Positions 10,841 through 22,325 of a stretch of DNA of 64,000 nt are shown here, piece by piece (the stretch's first letter is position 1; each line of letters opens with the position of its first letter). This stretch comes from Apoda limacodes. Its lineage: Eukaryota > Arthropoda > Insecta > Lepidoptera > Limacodidae. A model generated the notes under the pieces. The model ran no database searches and was not told where the DNA came from. It was given only the letters and a program-made list of their open reading frames with translations. The position numbers were made by a program, and so were the translations under genes. Location: the NCBI GenBank assembly GCA_946406115.1, contig OX291557.1:6666501-6730500 (forward strand). The letters run 5' to 3'.

Positions 10841-11380
10841 AAGGCAAACAATGCAAAGTGTATAAATGAAATCATTACTTTATGGGTAGTTAATGTTCCG
10901 ATAACAGCAGTGGTAAAATTGATAAAAATTACAAGAAATGAAAAAAAAAAAACGAAGAAAATAAAGGAATATTTCAATCAAAATTTTTTTTTAACCAAAA
11001 TTAGAAAGCTTGCTTTAAGACCCTAATGAAAAAAAATCAAAAAATAAGACTTAATTTTGATGAAAATTACTTGTAGGCCGATACGTATAACGTTTGTTTC
11101 TTTACATCACTAAGGTGGCAAACAAGCTTACGGTTCGCCCCATGGTGAGCGGTCACCGCAGACGCTTGCAACACAGAAATAAAAAAAAAATGATTTTTTT
11201 TTTGTCTTAATGAGTTTTTGAATGGTTTTATACCAATCGAAATATTTGTTTATTTGTGTTGTGTGTTGTGCAGAAATTTAAACAAATAAATTATTTAGGC
11301 CACTAACCATTTTTGTCATAAAATCGAGATAGGTGTGTGTTTAAAAAGGCTGCATTTAATATGCGTCACTAAGTGAAACC
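10841..11380. repeat. Right-arm junction: degenerate unit fragments and A-rich DNA
   Basis: Mirror of 5856-6392. It contains unit debris ('taggccgatacgtataac' near 11074, 'aggccactaaccatttttg' near 11298, 'atgcgtcactaagtgaaac' near 11360) and the LINE-tail fragment at 11112-11175. A plus-strand frame is open from about 10797 to 11025 (reads ...KCINEIITLWVVNVPITAVVK...) but lacks a recognisable domain. Confidence 0.7.
11112..11175 (+). repeat. LINE-3'-end-like fragment inside the right arm
   Basis: Reads 'aggtggcaaacaagcttacg', then 'gtgagcggtcaccgcagacg' and 'cttgcaacac'. It is the inverse copy of 6061-6124 and resembles the dispersed repeat near 41935 and 57043. Its presence in both arms places its insertion before the arms became identical. 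Confidence 0.55.
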
Positions 11381-14300
11381 GCATTTTTATCAAAAACTTT
11401 TAGGCCGATATGTATCACATGGTCAAATTTTCTTTGACATTTATTTCCTCAACTAACAGATTTACGGTGTGTTTGAAATTTTGAAAGAAAATAATTTTTA
11501 CGCCGCTAACCATTTTTCTCACGTTTAACCCCGAGATAGGTGTGATTTGAGAACTTGATATGGTTTCTGGTTTAAAAAGGCTCAATTTGATATGCGTCAC
11601 TAAGTGTTACCGCATTTTCATGATGACTTTTTATGCCAATAAATATCACATTGTGAAATTTTCTACAACTTTTATTTTTTATTATTTAAATAGAAGAGGT
11701 ATTACACATCCAGCAATATTTATTAATAAGAACAATACAAAATGCTTGTTTCAACAGCATTTGATTGTAACTTTTTCCTTAACCAACAGATTTACGGTGT
11801 GTTTGAAATTTTGAAAGAAAATAATTTTTAGGCCGCTAACCATTTTTCTCACAGTTAACCCCGAGATAGGTGTGATTTGAAAACTTGATATGGTTTCTGG
11901 TTTAAAGAGGCTCAATTTGATATGCGTCACTAAGTGTTACCGCATTTTCATGATGACTTTTTATGCCAATAAATATCACATTGTGAAATTTTCTTCAACT
12001 TTTATTTTTTTATTATTTAAATAGAAGAGGTATTACACAAGTGGCAATATTAATTAATAAGAACAATACAAAATGCTTGTTTCAACAGCATTTGATTGTA
12101 ACTTTTTCCTCAACTAACAGATTTACGGTGTGTTTGAAATTATGAAAGAAAATATTTTTTACGCCGCTAACCATTTTTCTTGCAGTTAACCCCGAGATAG
12201 GTGTGATATGAAAACTTGATATGGTTTCTGGTTTAAAGAGGCTCAATTTGATATGCGTCACTAAGTGTTGCCGCATTTTCATGATGACTTTTTATGGTAA
12301 TAAATATCGCATTGTGAAAATTTCTTAAACTTTTATTTTTTTATTATTTAAATAGGAGAGGTATTACACATGTAGCAATATTTATTAATAAGAACAATAC
12401 AAAATGCTTGTTTCAACAGCCTTTGATTGTTACTTTTTCATTTACCAACAGATTTACGGTGTGTTTGAAATTTTGAAAGAAAATATTTTCTACGCCGCTA
12501 ACCACTTTTCTCACAGTTAACCCCGAGATAGGTGTGATTTGAAAACTTGATATGGTTTCTGGTTTAAAGAGGCTCAATTTGATATGCGTCACTAAGTGTT
12601 ACCGCATTTTCATGATGACTTTTTATGCCAATAAATATCAAATTGTGAAATTTTCTTCAACTTTTATTTTTTTATTATTTAAATAGAAGAGGTATTACAC
12701 AAGTGGCAATATTTATTAATAAGAACAATACAAAATGCTTGTTTCAACAGCATTTGATTGTAACTTTTTCCTTAACCAACAGATTTACGGTGTGTTTGAA
12801 ATTTTGAAAGAAAATAATTTTTACGCCGCTAACCATTTTTCTCACAGTTAACCCCAAGATAGGTGTGATTTGAAAACTTGATATGGTTTCTGGTTTAAAG
12901 AGGCTCAATTTGATATGCGTCACTAAGTGTTACCGCATTTTCATGATGACTTTTTATGCCAATAAATATCACATTGTGAAATTTTCTTCAACTTTTATTT
13001 TTTTATTATTTAAATAGAAGAGGTATTACACAAGTGGCAATATTAATTAATAAGAACAATACAAAATTCTTGTTTCAACAGCATTTGATTGTAACTTTTT
13101 CCTTAACTAACAGATTTACGGTGTGTTTGAAATTTTGAAAGAAAATAATTTTTACGCCGCTAACCATTTTTCTCACAGTTAACCCCAAGATAGGTGTGAT
13201 TTGAAAACTTGATATGGTTTCTGGTTTAAAGAGGCTCAATTTGATATGCGTCACTAAGTGTTACCGCATTTTCATGATGACTTTTTATGCCAATAAATAT
13301 CACATTGTGAAATTTTCTTCAACTTTTATTTTTTTATTATTTAAATAGAAGAGGTTTTACACATGCAGCAATATTTATTAATAAGAACAATACAAAATGC
13401 TTGTTTCAACAGCATTTGATTGTAACTTTTTCCTTAACCAACAGATTTACGGTGTGTTTGAAATTTTGAAAGAAAATATTTTTTAGGCCGCTAACCATTT
13501 TTCTCACAGTTAACCCCGAGATAGGTGTGATTTGAAAACTTGATATGGTTTCTGGTTTTAAGAGGCTCAATTTGATATGCGTCACTAAGTGTTACCGCAT
13601 TTTCATGATGACTTTTTATGCCAATAAATATCACATTGTGAAATTTTCATCAACTTTTATTTTTTTATTATTTAAATAGAAGAGGTATTACACATGTAGC
13701 AATATTAATGAATAAGAACAATACAAAATGCTTGTTTCAACAGCATTTGATTGTAACTTTTTCCTTAACCAACAGATTTACGGTGTGTTTGAAATTTTGA
13801 AAGAAAATATTTTTTAGGCCGCTAACCATTTTTCTCACAGTTAACCCCGAGATAGGTGTGATTTGAAAACTTGATATGGTTTCTGGTTTAAAGAGGCTCA
13901 ATTTGATATGCGTCACTAAGTGTTACCGCATTTTCATGATGACTTTTTATGCCAATAAGTATCACATTGTAAAATTTTCTTCAACTTTTATTTTTTTATT
14001 ATTTAAATAGGAGAGGTATTACACATGTAGCAATATTTATTAAAAAGAACAATTCAAAATGCTTGTTTCAACAGCCTTTGATTGTTACTTTTTCATTAAC
14101 CAACAGATTTACGGTGTGTTTGAAATTTTGAAAGAAAATATTTTTTACGCCGCTAACCATTTTTCTCACAGTTAACCCCGAGATAGGTGTGATTTGAAAA
14201 CTTGATATGGTTTCTGGTTTAAAGAGGCTCAATTTGATATGCGTCACTAAGTGTTACCGCATTTTCATGATGACTTTTTATGCCAATAAATATCGCAATG

Positions 14301-17235
14301 TGAAAATTTCTTCAACTTTTATTTGTTTATTATTTAAATAGAAGAGGTATTACACATGTAGCAATATTTATTAATAAGAACAATACAAAATGCTTGTTTC
14401 AACAGCATTTGATTGTTACTTTTTCATTAACCAACAGATTTACGGTGTGTTTGAAATTTTGAAAGAAAATATTTTTTACGCCGCTAACCATTTTTCTCAC
14501 AGTTAACCCCGAGATAGGTGTGATTTGAAAACTTGATATGGTTTCTGGTTTAAAGAGGCTCAATTTGATATGCGTCACTAAGTGTTACCGCATTTTCATG
14601 ATGACTTTTTATGCCAATAAATATCAAATTGTGAAATTTTCTTCAACTTTTATTTTTTTATTATTTAAATAGAAGAGGTATTACACAAGTGGCAATATTT
14701 ATTAATAAGAACAATACAAAATGCTTGTTTCAACAGCATTTGATTGTAACTTTTTCCTTAACCAACAGATTTACGGTGTGTTTGAAATTATGAAAGAAAA
14801 TAATTTTAACGCCGCTAACCATTTTTCTCACAGTTAACCCCAAGATAGGTGTGATTTGAAAACTTGATATGGTTTCTGGTTTAAAGAGGCTCAATTTGAT
14901 ATGCGTCACTAAGTGTTACCGCATTTTCATGATGACTTTTTATGCCAATAAATATCACATTGTGAAATTTTCTTCAACTTTCATTTTTTTATTATTTAAA
15001 TAGAAGAGGTATTACACATGCAGCAATATTTATTAATAAGAACAATACAAAATGCTTGTTTCAACAGCATTTGATTGTAACTTTTTCCTTAACCAACAGA
15101 TTTACGGTGTGTTTGAAATTTTGAAAGAAAATATTTTTTACGCCGCTAACCACTTTTCTCACAGTTAACCCCGAGATAGGTGTGATTTGAAAACTTGATA
15201 TGGTTTCTGGTTTAAAAAGGCTCAATTTGATATGCGTCACTAAGTGTTACCGCATTTTCATGATGACTTTTTATGGTAATAAATATCGCATTGTGAAAAT
15301 TTCTTCAACTTTTATTTTTTTATTATTTAAATAGGAGAGGTATTACACATGTAGCAATATTTATTAATAAGAAGAATACAAAATGCTTGTTTCAACAGCC
15401 TTTGATTGTTACTTTTTCATTAACCAACAGATTTACGGTGTGTTTGAAATTTTGAAAGAAAATATTTTTTACGCCGCTAACCATTTTTCTCACAGTTAAC
15501 CCCGAGATAGGTGTGATTTGAAAACTTGATATGGTTTCTGGTTTAAAGAGGCTCAATTTGATATGCGTCACTAAGTGTTACCGCATTTTCATGATGACTT
15601 TTTATGCCAATAAATATCAAATTGTGAAATTTTCTTCAACTTTTATTTTTTTATTATTTAAATAGAAGAGGTATTACACAAGTGGCAATATTTATTAATA
15701 AGAACAATACAAAATGCTTGTTTCAACAGCATTTGATTGTAACTTTTTCCTTAACCAACAGATTTACGGTGTGTTTGAAATTTTGAAAGAAAATAATTTT
15801 TACGCCGCTAACCATTTTTCTCACAGTTAACCCCAAGATAGGTGTGATTTGAAAACTTGATATGGTTTCTGGTTTAAAGAGGCTCAATTTGATATGCGTC
15901 ACTAAGTGTTACCGCATTTTCATGATGACTTTTTATGCCAATAAATATCACATTGTGAAATTTTCTTCAATTTTTAATTTTTTTATTATTTAAATAGAAG
16001 AGGTATTACACATGTAGCAATATTTATTAATAAGAACAATACAAAATGCTTGTTTCAACAGCATTTGATTGTAACTTTTTCCTTAACCAACAGATTTACG
16101 GTGTGTTTGAAATTTTGAAAGAAAATATTTTTTACGCCGCTAACCACTTTTCTCACAGTTAACCCCGAGATAGGTGTGATTTGAAAACTTGATATGGTTT
16201 CTGGTTTAAAGAGGCTCAATTTGATATGCGTCACTAAGTGTTACCGCATTTTCATGATGACTTTTTATGCCAATAAGTATCACATTGTAAAATTTTCTTC
16301 AACTTTTATTTTTTTATTATTTAAATAGGAGAGGTATTACACATGTAGCAATATTTATTAATAAGAACAATACAAAATGCTTGTTTTAAAAGCCTTTGAT
16401 TGTTACTTTTTCATTAACCAACAGATTTACGGTGTGTTTGAAATTTTAAAAGAAAATATTTTTTACGCCGCTAACCATTTTTCTCACAGTTAACCCCAAG
16501 ATAGGTGTGATTTGAAAACTTGATATGGTTTCTGGTTTAAAGAGGCTCAATTTGATATGCGTCACTAAGTGTTACCGCATTTTCATGATGACTTTTTATG
16601 CCAATAAATATCACATTGTGAAATTTTCATCAACTTTTATTTTTTTATTATTTAAATAGAAGAGGTATTACACATGCAGCAATATTTATTAATAAGAACA
16701 ATACAAAATGCTTGTTTCAACAGCATTTGATTGTAACTTTTTCCTTAACCAACAGATTTACGGTGTGTTTGAAATTTTGAAAGAAAATATTTTTTAGGCC
16801 GCTAACCATTTTTCTCACAGTTAACCCCGAGATAGGTGTGATTTGAAAACTTGATTTGGTTTCTGGTTTAAAGAGGCTCATTTTGATATGCGTCACTAAG
16901 TGTTACCGCATTTTCATGATGACTTTTTATGCCAATAAATATCACATTGTGAAATTTTCATCAACTTTTATTTTTTTATTATTTAAATAGAAGAGGTATT
17001 ACACATGTAGCAATATTTATGAATAAGAACAATACAAAATGCTTGTTTCAACAGCATTTGATTGTAACTTTTTCCTTAACCAACAGATTTACGGTGTGTT
17101 TGAAATTTTGAAAGAAAATATTTTTTAGGCCGCTAACCATTTTTCTCACAGTTAACCCCGAGATAGGTGTGATTTGAAAACTTGATATAGTTTCTGGTTT
17201 AAAGAGGCTCAATTTGATATGCGTCACTAAGTGTT
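11381..17235 (-). repeat. Right-arm array of 331-bp tandem units
   Basis: Inverted anchor 'gatatgcgtcactaagtg' begins at 11589, 11919, 12250, 12581, 12912, 13243, 13574, 13905, 14236, 14567, 14898, 15229, 15560, 15891, 16223, 16554, 16885 and 17216: 18 anchors and 17 intervals of 330-332 bp. The inner end has the same shortened unit as the left arm. The order of the two unit types is not the exact mirror of the left array. Short open frames in the units (for example 12082-12282) are by-products. Confidence 0.97.
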
Positions 17236-17470
17236 ACCGTATTTTTATGATGAACTTTTAGGTCGATAAGTATCACATTGTGAAATTTTCTTTTACTTTA
17301 ATTTTTTATTATTTAAATTATATATATATTTGTTTAATTTTTGACCGGTTTCTCATTATTTTGGTCTATTTAATGTTATATCCGTTCAATTCAGTAAATT
17401 ATTTCATTAAAATCCTTTACTCTTTAATTTGGTCGGATTATAAAAGGCCGCTAACTTAGGCCGCTAACTT
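17236..17470. repeat. Right outer terminus of the foldback element
   Basis: After the last anchor the unit decays: 'gatgaacttttaggtcgata' near 17249, then 'ttattatttaaatt' near 17310. About 110 bp of AT-rich DNA follows, and the stretch closes with two direct copies of 'aggccgctaactt' (17445-17457 and 17458-17470). The same word, with 'aacc' for 'aact', sits in every 331-bp unit, so the doublet may be the true end or subterminal transposase binding sites. The exact end is not fixed because the left terminus is not in the window. Confidence 0.5.
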
Positions 17471-19885
17471 CACACCGGTTTATTAGCCCCCGGCTGTAAT
17501 GAGTCTTGCTTGAGCCAATTGATAGAGGGAAGGGAGGCAGGGGAAATGAGGAAATGAGGTTGAGGAATTAAAATGCGTTAATCGAGGTGTTTTGGGGGTT
17601 GTTATTGTAACACTTGTAGATTTCATATTTGTGTGCTAATTATACCCTTTATCATGTAACCAGCTATGTTATGTTTTAGGCACCCTGTTTTAATTATTAT
17701 GGTTTTTTTTCTACTGTCATTTTTTTGTAATAAATACAGTAAAAGATAAATAATTTCACGAAAAATCATTATTGTTCCTTTTCTGATAAATCAATAGACC
17801 AACTGCATTACTTCAGACATTGGACACAAATTGGTTTTCCAATAATATAGTTTAGATCTATTATATTGATGATACGAATATAGATTTTTCAGCTTGGCTT
17901 TATTTTTCTTGAATAACAGTTATTTTATGTGTTTAAGAATGTATTTGTTTTTTAACTTGTTTATTTCTGGGCAACTGAACTACTCGTTTGATGATTTTGT
18001 TTATAATCAAAGTGATTAAATGTACTAAGTTTGCAAATACACCAGGTACCTTAATACGTTAACTTATTAAATTTAGCGAACTATCGGAATAGATGGTTTC
18101 TTTAATGGTTTGATATTAAACATTTAGAATACAAACTTCTCATTAGTAACTCCTACCACAGCACATAATTGTTTGTGGTTCTTATATCTATAATTACAGT
18201 TCACTTTTTTCTATTACAATTAACTTTTTTACTTGAAATATTTTGTACCCATTAACTGCAAAAAGATCAACAAATATAAAAACAATTTATAAACAAAAAG
18301 GATGACAAGAGATAATCCAAAATAATCTTTGTCCTTTCAAACAATGACCTTATTTAGACTAAGCCACGACAACATGGGTCGAATTATTCAAAAATATACG
18401 TTAGAAGTCGGATATTTTTGCATACGTATGTATATTACACGTGCTACTTGATAAATCCTTCACAGAGGAACGAGATGGGACAGGGAGGTTTCGTTCCCCA
18501 AAAGGGGAAGGGGGTAATGGGGAGGCCACCCCAACCTCACCTATAGAATGTCTCCACGTTTCAGAAGCCCCTTTGTCGAGGAAGGGTTACCTTGGGAGCG
18601 GAATAGAAAATAGTACATAATAAAAATTCAAAACGAGGGTATATTCTTTGGAGGCTCCAATTTTCTGGAATACCCGAAGGGTACGAGTTTCTCGTGTTTT
18701 GAAGATTTTACTTTTTATTATTTATTTTTTCGGCGTTGCTGCTTTTGCTTCTCGTTAGATAAATCTGCTATTGATATTTGAGAGATATGCATGTCGTTCT
18801 GTTTCATCTGTGATAATACTGGCCTAACTTTTACCCTCAAGTGCTCCAAATAAAATTCACTAAGCAAGTCCGAATGTATAACGCAAAAATACTTACAAAA
18901 ACTCAAATTTAATTGTATACTAAGTAATACAACATAATAATAATATTGCTATAATTATCAGAAACAACAACAAAAACCAGCTGTGAATTAACCTAGTGTA
19001 GTTTATTTAAGTGGCGTTTTGTTGATCGACATAATGTACATAATGTGGTAATCCTACCAAAGAGAATGAATCAAGATTTGTACTTTTGTTATATATATAT
19101 TTATGACTTTTTAACTTTGCAGGATTATGACATTGAACACACTGAAGCAGTCAACAAAACGCACCTAAAGTAAATTTTAACTGAATTTTATTACTTTTTC
19201 CTTTCCGGTGTTAAAATAAACATTTTTTTTCCTTTACCTAGAAAAAAAACATGAAACAAACTTATAAATGGAACTGCTTTTTATGATTTTCTTAAGCTAC
19301 AATACTTTAATCAGGCCCAAATAATTTTAATTAGGAAAGATATTTTTTATATATTTGTTGAGCTGTTGATTGACATTAAAAAGTTCCTGTGTGAAACGTA
19401 AGGTATTTTTTACGCTTACTATAAATTGTATTGCAAGTTGTTTTTTTATTATTGATGTGTTGTTTGATAATAAAAAGCGTATGTTTATTTAAGCTTAATA
19501 AAAGTAAGAAAAAACATAAATATCATGTCAATGACATAATTAAATTATTTTTATTATGGGCCTTATTAAACCGAGGTGGTTTTCAAAAAGCCATAATTTG
19601 GTCACATTGTAAAACAGAACACATATTTTTGTACATTAAATAACACCAAAAAAAAAATTTAAACCCTTGCTGTGTTTATCCCTATGACCTAATTTTAAAA
19701 TTAACTTGTATTTGTTTTAGATATCTCTAAAACCATAGCGTTAACAAAGTAACTCACTTTTTCTTTGTTTAATCCATAACTCCTTATTTACTTGTAGACG
19801 AAATATAATTCTAATCAATTTTATAAAATGTAAGGCGACCGTAAAGCCAGAAAATTACTGTAATAAATCACAGTATATGACATGA
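17471..19885. other. AT-rich DNA without recognised genes
   Basis: No coding signal. There is one GC-rich patch at about 18470-18600 ('aaaaggggaagggggtaatg', 'ggaggccaccccaacctcac'). Short open frames at 18718-18906 and 19431-19643 have low-complexity composition and no recognisable protein. Confidence 0.5.
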
Positions 19886-20115
19886 CACTAATATTATAAA
19901 GACGAAAGTTTGTGAGTGTGTTTGTATATCTGTTACTTCTTCACGCTGAAACAGGTGGACCAATTTTGATGTAATTTGTTACGGAGGTAGCTGACACCCT
20001 GGATTGACATCTTATCTTATCTTATTATCCCAAAAAATGCAAAAGTTGCCGCGGGTTAACTTTAACCGAGCTTAAACGAACTATAGCTATAGCTACAGCT
20101 ATAGTTTGCTAGCAA
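19886..20115 (+). repeat. Dispersed lepidopteran-type repeat ('actaatattataaag...' family), 3' part missing
   Basis: Begins 'acactaatattataaagacg' and continues with 'gttacttcttcacgctgaaa', 'gatgtaatttgttacggagg', 'gttgccgcgggttaac' and a 'ctatagctatagctac' run. Related copies lie at 20805-20960, 23150-23370, 26605-27010, 43204-43445 (inverted), 54165-54395, 56630-56730 and 61425-61720. It is a high-copy short element; its class (SINE or non-autonomous Helitron) I cannot settle. Confidence 0.6.
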
Positions 20116-20259
20116 ACTTCAGGGCCCTCTTACACCCCACTAGCGCCGCCATTGGATACCCTCAATTTGCTCTTCGTAAAAAACTAATTTCTAAAATCCA
20201 AATGTTGCAAATATAAAGCTAGTCATAAGCTATTTTTAGAAGGTTTTATATAGTTTCTA

Positions 20260-20345
20260 AATAATATCTGTGAGTTGTAGTTGGCATTTTTGCTTAAAGT
20301 GGCCGTTTTTAGCAGAAATGCCAACTACAACTCACAGATATTATT
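20260..20345. repeat. Near-perfect 35-bp inverted repeat (hairpin MITE)
   Basis: The left arm 20260-20294 ('aataatatctgtgagttgta...') pairs with 20311-20345 with a single mismatch, around a 16-base loop (20295-20310). No open frame. The compact symmetry suggests a small MITE or the remains of a foldback element. Confidence 0.8.
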
Positions 20346-20804
20346 AATGTAAACCATTGATTTCATCTAACGCCCATAAAATAAATCGCAATTCACTGAT
20401 TTTTTCATTGAAATACATGAAATATATTATTAATTTATTATACATCAATTTTATCAAAAGATGCGTTTGCTCAGGGTTTAAAGCACTATCTATGCTATAT
20501 ATCTAGGCTATGCTTAAGCAAAGTTGTAAACTAATAGCACTTAGGACTTTTTATAGAAACAACAGTGAAAAAGGGTCACTTCAGGATTTGTTTCTATTGA
20601 ACAAAATTTCATTAATCGTGTTTTCACGTTTTTCCGGGTCTGAACTATAAACTATAAACCCAAAGAACACAGACGTTAAATTTTAGTCGGGTCTGCTCAG
20701 CGGATCCGGAGACACCTTTGCCAAAAAATTTAGATAAATAGTATAAATAGTAGATAGTCTTAAACATGTTATTTAATAAAACTTGGCCTCCTATAATCCT
20801 ATGT
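20346..20804. other. AT-rich DNA without recognised genes
   Basis: Non-coding and without clear repeats. It contains 'cgtttttccgggtctgaact' near 20628 and 'gggtctgctcagcggatccg' near 20690, which look like worn repeat pieces. Confidence 0.4.
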
Positions 20805-20960
20805 CCTACAGGCTACTTTTCATCCCGGAAAATTCAAAAGCTTTCGTGGGAATAACTATAACGGAATTCCACTTCAACGAATTACAGCTTTAGCTTGCTA
20901 TAGCAAACTTCTTTGGTATAATCAAGGAGTTGACGTATAAATCCCACGCCGATAACTAGG
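20805..20960 (+). repeat. 3' part of the 'actaatattataaag' repeat family
   Basis: Shows the hallmark order: 'taggctactttt'-like text ('caggctacttttcatcccgg'), 'aattcaaaag', 'ggaattccac', a 'tagcttgctatagcaaac' run, and 'ataatcaaggagttgacgta' with 'aatcccacgccgataact'. The 5' part is missing. Confidence 0.6.
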
Positions 20961-21235
20961 ATCACTTTGTTGTTCGTCTGTCTGTCTATCTGTCAAGAGT
21001 CTTCACTTCTTGACTCAAGACCCTTTTTCTCAGGAACGCGTGAAACGCGATCCTTGAAGCTGTAAACAAATCAAGTTTTTAAGTCAACGCAATAAAATAA
21101 TACGGCCATTTTTGTCACACATTTTGACATTCAGAAATAAATCAAAACCTATGGGATACTTCCCGTTGTCCTAGAATAATGAAATTTGTTGTATAAAAGT
21201 TTGTCTGTCGGCCAAGACCTTTTTTTTTGTTTTGG
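20961..21235 (-). repeat. Fragment of the GGGTTCCGT-ended repeat family
   Basis: Has 'tcgtctgtctgtctatctgt', 'ctcaagaccctttttctcag', 'cttgaagctgtaaacaaatc' and 'cttcccgttgtcctagaata'. These correspond in inverse order and wording to the fuller copy at 45268-45970. Both ends are missing. Confidence 0.5.
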
Positions 21236-21291
21236 TTGTACAGTGTTTGCGTAACTGACAATTTAATGATACAAAACAATAAATAATATCA

Positions 21292-21687
21292 TAATTTAAA
21301 AATAATATAACGGGATTAAACGCGTCATTTGGCAACATAGTCACGGGTAGACTGGCGGTGCGCGGCGTCGTCGGCTTCGAGTGGAGGCGTCCTGTTGAAC
21401 TACCCTCACCTTGTCTTTATAATTGTCAAAATCACTACACACAACACTAACGGTGTCCTCGGGTGCGTTCGTTGGTGAAACTCGAGAGCTGTATTTTCCT
21501 ATTACTGGATTCCATGCAGGCGACAGTTTGTGTCCGTCCTCACGATTGAAGTTCTTATGCTTTTTTATTTAATTCGGTTCGCGTACCAATTTACGGTAAT
21601 ATTGGCGATCGGTTAACAAACTCTTAGGCTGGTGGAGCCTAATTTGCCAAATGACGCGTTTATTCCCGTTTTATTATTTTTAAATTA
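21292..21687. mobile_element. MITE with 44-bp terminal inverted repeats
   Basis: The left end 21292-21335 ('taatttaaaaataatataac...' to 'catttggcaa') is the reverse complement of 21644-21687 with two mismatches. The interior is GC-richer than the surroundings ('ggcggtgcgcggcgtcgtcg' near 21353) and has no transposase frame. It is non-autonomous; the superfamily is unknown. Confidence 0.75.
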
Positions 21688-22239
21688 GTAATGAAACGCG
21701 TAAACGCGTTTAAAAACCTATAATTAATAATATTGTTAGTATAATAAATTTAAAAGATATGATAACCTACTTGCTGTTCTGAAGTTCTTTTAAAATACAT
21801 GATTTCTAAATAAAAACGTAATTCTAAGCAGAATTTTAGCTAAAACCTACATCTAATATTTTTATTAACGTTTAAATTTGAATAAACATTTTCAGTTACA
21901 TTACAGAATACTTACCTAAAACGGAATAAAATTGGGACATGAGTGGTGTAAGCCTTTGTCTTTGCTGGTGTGCGTGATCCCTTTACGGCTGATCTGAGAT
22001 TCCGCGTGTAGGTGTACTGTACTTAGACGCACACATTCATAACCCTTTATACTCAGTTAAGGCGAAGTTACATTTAGCGAGTTACTTACATAATTGACAA
22101 ATTTAATTTGATTGCAATAAATTTTTGCGAATTTTGACTTATTTTGAATTAAAAATATATGTATATATATGATATATGATATGTGTACTTATGTATGATA
22201 TGTATGTATTTACAAAAAAAAAACAAAGTAATATGTATG

Positions 22240-22325
22240 TATTTATATCCGTTGTCTGGTACCCATAACACAAGCTTTGCTTACTTTGGGGCTAGACGGC
22301 GCTGTGTGTAATGTCCAAAAATATT
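22240..22325 (+). repeat. SINE 3'-end fragment (partner of 56380-56610)
   Basis: 'gttgtctggtacccataaca', 'caagctttgcttactttggg' and 'gctgtgtgtaatgtccaaaa' followed by 'atatttattattatt'. The same words are found inverted at 56380-56445, where the rest of a tRNA-like SINE is present. Confidence 0.5.

Larger units (their letters stand above)
1..17470. mobile_element. Giant foldback (long inverted repeat) DNA transposon, NOF/MULE-like, non-autonomous
   Basis: Seen: bases 1-8405 are the reverse complement of about 8832-17235. Matching points sum to 17235-17237 from the outermost repeat unit (1 with 17234) through the gene starts (8025 with 9212) to the inner arm edge (8397 with 8840), so indels nearly balance. 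Each arm is a 331-bp tandem array, a junction, half of a transposase gene and a leader; a 426-bp unique spacer separates the arms. Known: Drosophila Foldback elements have long inverted ends built of tandem repeats and may carry NOF, a Mutator-type transposase. Inferred: this is a lepidopteran relative in which the front half of the transposase gene has become part of the arms. The left outer end is outside the window, so no target-site duplication can be checked. The palindrome is very sure; the superfamily is less so. Confidence 0.85.

Noticed and set aside
1..17235. CRISPR-like direct repeats
   Set aside because: Units are 331 bp, head to tail without spacers, and the setting is an insect genome.
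1..17470. Maverick/Polinton, Helitron or virus integration as explanation of the large element
   Set aside because: No polymerase, integrase, capsid or Rep-helicase frame is present; the only coding remnant is transposase-like and the structure is foldback.
1..17470. Assembly artefact creating the palindrome
   Set aside because: The arms differ in homopolymers, substitutions and unit order, and a unique spacer separates them. A pure duplication error would be identical. Spanning reads would still be welcome.
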